Assembly (NCBI GenBank): GCA_017615235.1
Contig: JAGAAM010000182.1
Location: 1-5,803 of the forward strand
Direction: 5' to 3'
DNA: 5,803 nucleotides
Source: Clostridia bacterium
GTDB lineage: Bacteria; Bacillota_A; Clostridia; Oscillospirales; CAG-382
Shown here one piece after another: positions 1-5,803 of this stretch; the first letter of the stretch is position 1; every line of letters starts with the position of its first letter. Both the position numbers and the translations under genes were made by a program. The notes below the pieces were generated by a model, which did not search any database, had not been told where the DNA came from, and worked only from the letters and a program-made list of their open reading frames with translations.

Positions 1-372
<372 letters not shown>

Positions 373-415
373 CAGTTTTATCACCATTTTTGCTTTAGTA
401 CGGTCGAAAAAAGTG

Positions 416-444
416 TTGACTTTTTCAAAAAAGAGATATATACT
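416..444 (+). promoter_or_regulatory. Sigma-70-type promoter for the leader and fusion-enzyme operon
   Basis: TTGACT (416-421) and TATACT (439-444) are separated by exactly 17 bases, each one base off the consensus hexamers, inside an AT-rich stretch. Transcription would begin near 450-452, so the transcript would start about 15-25 bases before the first stem of the structured leader. That is the spacing expected for a T-box leader. It diverges from the upp promoter, and 43 bases (373-415) lie between the two -35 boxes. Confidence 0.85.
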
Positions 445-451
445 TTGTTTG

Positions 452-702
452 TCAAAAGCATTGAAGGGGATCAAGTTTACGCAAAAGGTGTATCCCAGAG
501 AGCCGCCGTTCGCTGCGAGGCGGCATATACCGCGTAAATCAGCTCACCCCGGAGCTGCCGCGCCGATGAACTTTCGGTAGGTGCGGTCGGGTTTCTCACC
601 GTTATCATGAGAACGCGCTGATTGGCGCGTCGGTAATATTGATTTCGTGTAATGACCCGCGCTCTGTCCCGTTATGCTTTCAGGACGGGGCTTTTATTTT
701 TT
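452..702 (+). promoter_or_regulatory. T-box-like leader RNA (tRNA-sensing riboswitch, divergent)
   Basis: T-box leaders sense uncharged tRNA and decide between terminator and antiterminator. Seen here is a long Stem I arm with helices 475-482/532-539 (GUUUACGC with GCGUAAAU) and 487-493/525-531, an AGAGAG bulge at 497-502, and an apical helix 502-507/519-524 closing loop GTTCGCTGCGA. These match the AG-bulge and distal loop of T-box Stem I. A stem II-like arm follows: 558-561/583-586 and 563-566/574-577. The F-box CCGTTA (599-604) sits in the loop of hairpin 591-614, and ACCG (598-601) can pair with CGGU (631-634) as a pseudoknot around stem III (614-618/625-629). An intrinsic terminator closes the element. 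Odd points: the usual TGGNACCGCG T-box is absent, the nearest match being TGACCCGCG at 653-661. The specifier codon is unclear, with candidates in the internal loop at 538-546. Family assignment rests on motif order and structure, not on a search. Confidence 0.68.
661..702 (+). terminator. Intrinsic terminator of the leader (attenuator)
   Basis: GCTCTGTCCCG (661-671) pairs with CAGGACGGGGC (681-691) across a 9-base loop. There are two G-U wobbles and one mismatch, and TTTTATTTTTT follows directly. It ends 20 bases before the ATG of the fusion gene and after the leader motifs. It therefore looks like a regulated attenuator rather than the end of an upstream gene, since no plus-strand gene precedes it in the window. 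Confidence 0.88.
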
Positions 703-706
703 CCGT

Positions 707-712
707 AAGGGG
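707..712 (+). promoter_or_regulatory. Ribosome binding site of the fusion gene
   Basis: AAGGGG, 9 bases before ATG 722, directly after the U-tract of the attenuator. It supports the start at 722 and shows that translation needs read-through of the terminator. Confidence 0.75.
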
Positions 713-721
713 TAAAAGCAA

Positions 722-3259
722 ATGAAACTTTCGTTCTCAACTCTCGCTTGTCCGGAATACAGTTTTTCGGATATCTACGCGATGGCGTCCGACCTCGGCT
801 TCGACGGCATCGAAGTCCGCGGTCTCGGCAGGGATATCTTCGACGCCGGCAGGAATATGCCTTTCGCGCTCAACAATATCGGCGACACGGTAAAAAAGCT
901 CAATTCATTAGGGCTTGAAATATCCTGCTTTTCTTCCGGATGCTGCCTGAAAAATATCGAAGAATTCGATTCCAATCTCGCCGTCATCGGCGAATACCTC
1001 GTCGTCGCCCGCGCGATGGGAACGAGATTCGTCCGCGTGCTCGGCGACGATAAACCGGAACCTTCCGGCGAAGTCGACGATTCCGCCGTGCTCGAACAGC
1101 TCCGCCGCCTTGTTCCTTACGCCGAAAAAGCGGGGGTGACGCTGCTTGTCGAGACGAACGGCGTTTACAGCGATACGAAACGCCTGAAGAACCTTCTCGA
1201 CGGCGTTCAGAGCGATAACGTCGCCGCGCTGTGGGATCTCCACCACCCGTACCGTTACGCTCACGAAACGCCGGAGGAAACGGTGCAGAACCTCGGTATG
1301 TATATCGCTTACGTCCATTGCAAGGACAGCGTCGTCGAGCCCGACGGCAGGATCCGCTACCGCCTTATGGGCGAGGGCGATATGCCGATAGTCGATATGA
1401 TAAATTCCCTCAATTCGATCAATTACGAGGGATATATAACCCTTGAATGGGTAAAAAGATGGGCGCCCGACCTTGAAGACGCCGGCATAGTTTTTCCGCA
1501 TTATGTAAACTATATGAGCCGCTTCACCGGCAGGCGCGTTTACGGCGAACAGCTTTTCGACGACCTGCGCGGGAAGGGCAAATACATCTGGCAGAAGAAT
1601 ATGCTGATCGACCTCACGTTCCCGCAGGTGCTCGACAGAGTCTGCGAGGCGTTCCCGGATCAGTACGCCTTCCGCTTCACCGAATGCGATTACACCCGGA
1701 CCTATCCGCAGTTCCGCGAGGACGTCGATAAATTCGCGCGGGCGCTGATCTCGCTCGGCGTGAAGCGCGGCGATCACGTCGCGATCTGGTCGACCAACCG
1801 CCCGCAATGGTATATAACCTTCTTCGCCACCGTCAAGATCGGCGCTGTGCTGGTGACCGTCAATACCGCTTATAAGATCTACGAGGTCGAATATCTGCTC
1901 CGCCAGTCGGATACGCACACCCTCGTAATGTGCGACGGCTATAAGGACAGCGATTACAACGCCATCATGCGCGAGCTGTGTCCGGAGCTCGAAGGCCACG
2001 CCCCCGGGAAACCGCTTTACGCCAAAAGGCTGCCCTTCCTGCGCCATATCATCACCGTAGAAAGCGAGCGAGAGGGCTGCCTCGACTGGGATACCGCCCA
2101 GACTTTCGCCGATAATACTCCGATCGAGGAAGTATATCGCCGCGCCGCGCTTATCAACAAGCACGACGTCTGCAATATGCAGTACACCTCCGGCACGACG
2201 GGATTTCCGAAAGGCGTTATGCTGACCCATTACAACGTCGTGAACAACGGCAAGAATATCGGCGACTGTATGGACCTTTCCACCGCCGACAGGATGATGA
2301 TGCAGGTGCCGATGTTCCACTGCTTCGGGATGGTGCTGGCGATGACCGCCTCGCTCACTCACGGCGTCACGATGTCGCCGCTGTTCTACTTTTCGCCGAA
2401 GCGCGCTCTGAACTGCATCAACAAAGAAAAGATAACCTGCTTCCACGGCGTCCCGACGATGTTCATCGCGCTTCTGGAAAACGAGAATTTTAAGGATACC
2501 GACTTTTCGCATATGCGCACCGGCATTATGGCGGGTTCGCCCTGCCCGATAAAAGTCATGCAGGACGTCATCGACAAGATGCACATGACCGAGATCTGTA
2601 TAACCTACGGCCAGACGGAGGCTTCGCCCGGCTGTACGATGAGCAAGACCACCGACAGCATCGAAGCCCGCGTGAATACCGTAGGAGCGGCGATGTTCGG
2701 CGTCGAATGCCGGATCGTCGACCCCGAAACGGGCGAAGAACTTCCCGATAACGTCGACGGCGAATTCGTCGCGAAGGGTTACAACATAATGAAGGGCTAT
2801 TACAAAATGCCCCAGGCGACCTCCAACGCGATAGACGCCGACGGCTGGCTCCACACCGGCGACCTCGCAAGGCGCACCCCGGAGGGATATTACAAGATCA
2901 CCGGGCGCATAAAAGATATGATAATCCGCGGCGGCGAGAATATCTATCCCAAGGAGATCGAGGATTTCATCTATACCCACCCGAAGGTGAAGGACGTACA
3001 GGTCATCGGCGTGCCCGACGAGCAGTACGGCGAGGAGATCATGGCGTGCATAATCCCGAAAGAGGGCGTCGGGATCACCGAAGACGAGATAAAAGAATAC
3101 GTCAGGACCCACATGGCGAAGCACAAAACGCCGAGATACGTCGCTTTCATCAGCGAATTCCCGATGAACGCGGCGGGAAAGATACTTAAATACAAAATGC
3201 GCGAAAACGCCGTCGAACAGCTCAAACTCCAAAAGGCGGCGGAGATCGTGACCGCGTAA
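722..3259 (+). CDS. Fusion: xylose-isomerase-like TIM barrel + AMP-forming acyl-CoA synthetase
   Basis: 845 residues with two complete enzyme domains. Residues 1 to about 265 are a sugar phosphate isomerase/epimerase-type TIM barrel (AP endonuclease 2 family). They start MKLSFSTLACPEYSF and have candidate metal ligands E144 (LLVETNG), D172 (in WDLHHP), H199 (YVHCKD) and E242 (TLEW). This is the E-D-H-E set known from ketose 3-epimerases. After a short linker, residues about 294-835 are an ANL-superfamily ligase that adenylates a carboxylate and joins it to CoA. It has the P-loop YTSGTTGFPKG at 488-498, YGQTE at 629-633, GWLHTGD at 708-714, the hinge region GRIKD at 728-732, RGGENIYP at 736-743, and catalytic K820 in NAAGKILK. 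All key motifs are intact. The substrate is unknown; the ligase half resembles medium/long-chain fatty acyl-CoA ligases of Clostridia. No signal peptide or membrane segment is evident, so it is cytoplasmic. It is first in an operon behind an attenuated leader. Confidence 0.93.
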   Translation: MKLSFSTLACPEYSFSDIYAMASDLGFDGIEVRGLGRDIFDAGRNMPFALNNIGDTVKKLNSLGLEISCFSSGCCLKNIEEFDSNLAVIGEYLVVARAMGTRFVRVLGDDKPEPSGEVDDSAVLEQLRRLVPYAEKAGVTLLVETNGVYSDTKRLKNLLDGVQSDNVAALWDLHHPYRYAHETPEETVQNLGMYIAYVHCKDSVVEPDGRIRYRLMGEGDMPIVDMINSLNSINYEGYITLEWVKRWAPDLEDAGIVFPHYVNYMSRFTGRRVYGEQLFDDLRGKGKYIWQKNMLIDLTFPQVLDRVCEAFPDQYAFRFTECDYTRTYPQFREDVDKFARALISLGVKRGDHVAIWSTNRPQWYITFFATVKIGAVLVTVNTAYKIYEVEYLLRQSDTHTLVMCDGYKDSDYNAIMRELCPELEGHAPGKPLYAKRLPFLRHIITVESEREGCLDWDTAQTFADNTPIEEVYRRAALINKHDVCNMQYTSGTTGFPKGVMLTHYNVVNNGKNIGDCMDLSTADRMMMQVPMFHCFGMVLAMTASLTHGVTMSPLFYFSPKRALNCINKEKITCFHGVPTMFIALLENENFKDTDFSHMRTGIMAGSPCPIKVMQDVIDKMHMTEICITYGQTEASPGCTMSKTTDSIEARVNTVGAAMFGVECRIVDPETGEELPDNVDGEFVAKGYNIMKGYYKMPQATSNAIDADGWLHTGDLARRTPEGYYKITGRIKDMIIRGGENIYPKEIEDFIYTHPKVKDVQVIGVPDEQYGEEIMACIIPKEGVGITEDEIKEYVRTHMAKHKTPRYVAFISEFPMNAAGKILKYKMRENAVEQLKLQKAAEIVTA

Positions 3260-3264
3260 AGGAG
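3260..3264 (+). promoter_or_regulatory. Ribosome binding site of the M24 peptidase gene
   Basis: AGGAG begins right after the stop codon of the fusion gene (3257-3259) and lies 6 bases before ATG 3271. It fixes the start and shows close translational coupling. Confidence 0.88.
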
Positions 3265-3270
3265 AAAACA

Positions 3271-4338
3271 ATGAACGGCAGAAAAATTTTTAACGAGATC
3301 AAAGCCGCGGGGTTCGATTGCGCTCTGTTTTTGGACGAGATATCGCAGAGATACCTAACGGACGTCCACACGACGGACGGCGCTGTCATCGTTTCGGAAA
3401 AAGAGACGGCGCTGATAACCGATTCGCGGTATATCGAGGCGGCTCAAGCCGCCGACAGGTCGGACGACGTGCGCGCATATCTGTTCCGGAAACCGCTTTT
3501 CGAACACGTCGCGGACTACCTGCGCGAGAACGGAGCAACGAACGTCTGCGTCGATCCGGCGCTTATATCGGTGCAGCAGCTTGAAAAGTTAAAGCTCAAC
3601 TGCGGCGGAGTGAATTTCGGATTCATGTCCGACGTCTGCCTTAAATACCGCCGCGTGAAGACGGAAAAGGAGATCGAAAACATAAAAAAAGCCCAGTCGA
3701 TCACCGACGCGGCTTTCACCCATATCCTTTCGTTCATCAACAAGGACCGCACGGAACTCGAAGTAGCCGCGGAGCTTGAATATTTCATGCGCTGCAAAGG
3801 CGCGTCCGGGCTTGCGTTCGACACCATCGCCGTCTCCGGCAAAAAGTCCTCCATGCCGCACGGAGTCCCCGGCGACGTAAAACTCACCGTCGATTCCTTC
3901 TTCACGATGGACTACGGCGCGGCTTACGACGGTTATTGCTCGGATATGACGCGCACCGTCGTTTTGGGCAAAGCGAGCGACGAGATGAAGCGCGTTTACG
4001 ATACCGTCCGCACCGCGCAGGCGGAGGGGATGAAGTTCATCAAAGCCGGAGTGAAGGCAAGCGACGCCGACAAGGCCGCGCGCGACGTTATCGCCGACGC
4101 GGGTTACGGCGAGTATTTCGGGCATTCTCTCGGGCATTCTTTGGGGCTTGAGATCCACGAAAAGCCTTCCGTCTCCACGAGAAGCGAGGATATCCTCGTC
4201 GCCGGGAATATCGTCACCGTCGAACCCGGCATTTACCTCCCCGGCAAATTCGGCGTCCGTATCGAGAACATGGTCCTCGTCACCGACGACGGCTGCGTAA
4301 ACCTCACGAACAGCGACAGGGACCTGATCGAACTGTAA
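3271..4338 (+). CDS. M24 family metallopeptidase, Xaa-Pro aminopeptidase type
   Basis: 355 residues. It probably removes an N-terminal residue from peptides with proline in second position, in the cytoplasm, using two metal ions. An N-terminal creatinase-like domain (about 1-125) is followed by a pita-bread catalytic domain (about 130-355). The five expected metal ligands are all present with PepP-like spacing: D214 and D225 (11 apart, in DYGAAYDGYCSD followed by MTRT), H289, E318 (VEPGIY) and E332 (RIENM). The flanking histidines H285 and H296 match the His pattern around the PepP metal ligand (4 and 7 residues away). Length fits the short bacterial peptidase form of about 350-360 residues. 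The gene lies 11 bases after the fusion gene with a strong ribosome binding site, so the two are co-transcribed under the same leader. A non-peptidase M24 function (creatinase or prolidase-like) cannot be excluded; the family assignment is secure. Confidence 0.94.
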   Translation: MNGRKIFNEIKAAGFDCALFLDEISQRYLTDVHTTDGAVIVSEKETALITDSRYIEAAQAADRSDDVRAYLFRKPLFEHVADYLRENGATNVCVDPALISVQQLEKLKLNCGGVNFGFMSDVCLKYRRVKTEKEIENIKKAQSITDAAFTHILSFINKDRTELEVAAELEYFMRCKGASGLAFDTIAVSGKKSSMPHGVPGDVKLTVDSFFTMDYGAAYDGYCSDMTRTVVLGKASDEMKRVYDTVRTAQAEGMKFIKAGVKASDADKAARDVIADAGYGEYFGHSLGHSLGLEIHEKPSVSTRSEDILVAGNIVTVEPGIYLPGKFGVRIENMVLVTDDGCVNLTNSDRDLIEL

Positions 4339-4352
4339 AACCTTTTTAAACA

Positions 4353-4387
4353 AAAAATCCTCCCGGCGTTATGCCGGGAGGATTTTT
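4353..4387. terminator. Bidirectional intrinsic terminator between convergent genes
   Basis: A perfect 15-bp stem (4353-4367 with 4373-4387) with a 5-base loop GTTAT and a GC-rich core CCTCCCGGC. It has T runs on both strands: TTTTT at 4383-4387 for the operon and TTTTTT on the minus strand at 4352-4357 for the surface-protein gene. It lies 14 bases past the peptidase stop codon and 43 bases past the stop of the convergent gene, so it can serve both. Confidence 0.95.
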
Positions 4388-4404
4388 ACGTTATTCGTTC
4401 AAAC

Positions 4405-4427
4405 GATCGAATTGCTTAGGATCGAAT
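4405..4427. repeat. Short direct repeat GATCGAAT
   Basis: GATCGAAT occurs at 4405-4412 and again at 4420-4427, 15 bases apart, just past the stop codon of the minus-strand surface-protein gene. It has no clear role and may be chance. Confidence 0.3.
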
Positions 4428-4429
4428 GA

Positions 4430-5803
4430 TCAAGCCAAGATGGACTCTTCTACTTTGACTTCCCAAAGGCCTTCGCCGTTCTGTTCAGCGCAGTAGCCGC
4501 CGGCGATGTAATCTTCATCGGGTTCATACTCGAAGAGACCGCCGAGGATGAAGTTCTCTACGCCGTAGGAGTAGACGCCCCGTTCGCTGAGGAAGGTACC
4601 GCCGGTGATGTCGTAAACGACTTCGTCGAATACGTCGCCGTAGGAGTAATCGTAGAAGGAATAGGTGTCGGCTTCGATAACGCCGCCGGAAATGTCGAGG
4701 GTAGCGAGTTTCTTAGCGCCTGCGCTACCGGGGAGCTGTACCCAGAATGCGGTGTAAGCGCCTTTGATCTTGCCGCCTTCCATGATGAGGGTGTTGTTCT
4801 TGACTGTGCTGTTGCAGAACAAACGGACAGCGGTGCCGTCTTTTTCGATAAGGCCGCCCTTGATGTTGAGAACAACGTCATAGGAGGTGCTGTTGTTATC
4901 GATGCAGTAGCAGATGCTGCCGACAGCGGTGTTGGTGATCTTGCCGGATTCGACGATCACGGTGCCGCAGTTGGTGATGGTGTTGGAAACGTAGTTGTAC
5001 TGGGGGGTGGACCACCATTCGCCGGGCTGAGTGCCTTCTTCGATACCGTTGGTGAGGAGGCCGGTGCCGACGGTGTCTTTAATGGTGAGAGTGCCGATTA
5101 CCATGAACACCTGGGAAGCTTTGTTCTCGTTGACGGCGTTGGAGAATTTGAAACCGTTGAGGTCGAGAGTGAGCTCTTTGCCCGCGGGTACGGTGATGCC
5201 GGCGTTGCCGGGCATAATAGAGTTGCGGATGAGCTTAACGGTGTCGCCGGTAACAGCGGCAGCGAAAGCGGCGGCAACCGTCTCGTACTTCACGTCGCCG
5301 ATAACGGCAGCGGGTCCGGTGAATTCGACAGAGAACGGGCTGAAGGATCTGGTGTGGATGGTGAGGATACCGGTAGCGGAATCATATTCATAATGGCCGT
5401 CGCGGGTGCCTGCGGTAAGAGCGGTGTCATTGTGCTTGACAGAGGTGATCGTAGCGCCTGCGCCTATATCGAAGGTGAGGTCGTAAACGGTCGTGCTGTT
5501 TTCGACTTTGACGTTGTTCTTGAAGAGTTCGGCGTCGAGAGCGACGGTGGTTTCACCCATGTCGTTCTGTTCGACGGACTGGTTGGAAACTTCGAGCATG
5601 TAGGTGTCGCCTTCGTTGGTATCGTCAGCAGGGACAACAACGGCAACGCCGGTGTTGGGAGCTTCGACGGTGATAGCGTCGTCAGCATTGGCCGCGGTGA
5701 TGGTCTGGGAAGCGATCACAGGCAGATTGGCGTCTGCGTCGTACTGATCGTCGATGCTGTCGTCCTCATAGGTGAGCTGGGTTGCGAACAGCTTGATGGC
5801 GAA
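4430..5803 (-). CDS. C-terminal part of a large beta-helix, probably cell-surface or secreted protein
   Basis: The frame stays open to the right edge. The 457 visible residues start FAIKLFATQLTYEDD at 5803 and end EVKVEESILA with a TGA at 4430-4432. A start at the GTG 5717-5719 would be possible but is unlikely, because the reading frame continues upstream without a break or ribosome binding site. The first ~165 visible residues are Thr/Asp/Val-rich and beta-like, ending in FSPFSVEFTGP. Next comes a linking segment (IGDVKYETVAAAF and TGDTVKLI) and then a right-handed beta-helix with coils marked by SGKI, GGLI, GGKI, GGVI, GGTF and GGLF. Their spacing is about 27-30 residues. Such modules are common in secreted adhesins and carbohydrate-acting proteins of gut Clostridia. 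No LPXTG signal, SLH domain or C-terminal membrane segment is visible, so any anchor must lie upstream. The exact function is not recognised. Confidence 0.88.
   Translation of the reverse strand, partial: FAIKLFATQLTYEDDSIDDQYDADANLPVIASQTITAANADDAITVEAPNTGVAVVVPADDTNEGDTYMLEVSNQSVEQNDMGETTVALDAELFKNNVKVENSTTVYDLTFDIGAGATITSVKHNDTALTAGTRDGHYEYDSATGILTIHTRSFSPFSVEFTGPAAVIGDVKYETVAAAFAAAVTGDTVKLIRNSIMPGNAGITVPAGKELTLDLNGFKFSNAVNENKASQVFMVIGTLTIKDTVGTGLLTNGIEEGTQPGEWWSTPQYNYVSNTITNCGTVIVESGKITNTAVGSICYCIDNNSTSYDVVLNIKGGLIEKDGTAVRLFCNSTVKNNTLIMEGGKIKGAYTAFWVQLPGSAGAKKLATLDISGGVIEADTYSFYDYSYGDVFDEVVYDITGGTFLSERGVYSYGVENFILGGLFEYEPDEDYIAGGYCAEQNGEGLWEVKVEESILA

Noticed and set aside
466..640. Other riboswitch classes (SAM, THF, ZTP, cobalamin) for the leader
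   Set aside because: I could not find their core motifs. The AG-bulge, distal loop, F-box and terminator order fit a T-box better.
908..3271. Very long open frame on the minus strand opposite the fusion gene (787 codons)
   Set aside because: It is a shadow of the GC-rich codons of the plus-strand gene. Its translation is rich in His, Arg, Val and Asp with no recognisable domain, while the plus strand encodes two intact enzymes.
3589..4353. Minus-strand open frame opposite the M24 peptidase gene
   Set aside because: Same antisense effect. It has no domain, and it overlaps a gene whose five metal ligands are all in place.
5031..5393. Plus-strand open frame inside the surface-protein gene
   Set aside because: It is antisense to a continuous minus-strand frame with clear beta-helix coils.
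5717..5719. GTG as start codon of the minus-strand surface protein
   Set aside because: The frame continues upstream to the window edge in a compatible composition, and no ribosome binding site precedes this codon.

Overview
The window looks like a piece of a gut-type Clostridia (Firmicutes) chromosome or metagenomic contig. The reasons are a T-box-like leader RNA, strong Gram-positive ribosome binding sites, intrinsic terminators, an anaerobe-style acyl-CoA synthetase and a beta-helix surface protein built from short GG-containing coils. No tRNA, rRNA, CRISPR array, insertion sequence or phage gene was seen.

Layout. At the left edge (1-308, minus strand) is the N-terminal half of uracil phosphoribosyltransferase, upp, with its own promoter and ribosome binding site. 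The 413-base gap between upp and the next gene (309-721) is fully occupied by regulation. It holds two divergent sigma-70-type promoters (344-372 minus, 416-444 plus), then a roughly 250-nt structured leader with T-box hallmarks that ends in an intrinsic terminator (661-702). Two plus-strand genes follow, 11 bases apart. The first (722-3259) encodes an 845-residue fusion of a xylose-isomerase-like TIM barrel to a complete AMP-forming acyl-CoA synthetase. The second (3271-4338) encodes an M24 metallopeptidase of the Xaa-Pro aminopeptidase type with all five metal ligands. A perfect 15-bp hairpin with T-tracts on both strands (4353-4387) lies between this operon and a convergent minus-strand gene. 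That gene (4430 to the right edge) encodes the C-terminal 457 residues of a beta-helix, probably extracellular, protein.

How the parts may work together. The sequence supports one transcription unit: promoter, T-box-like leader with terminator, fusion enzyme, M24 peptidase, terminator. A tRNA-sensing leader would tie a TIM-barrel/acyl-CoA-ligase fusion and a peptidase to the supply of an amino acid, which is not the usual T-box regulon. The specifier codon could not be read with confidence. The antiterminator region lacks the canonical UGGN bulge, so the leader may be divergent or decayed. The fusion protein, its leader and the peptidase are the most interesting part of the window. The upp fragment and the surface protein appear unrelated to them.
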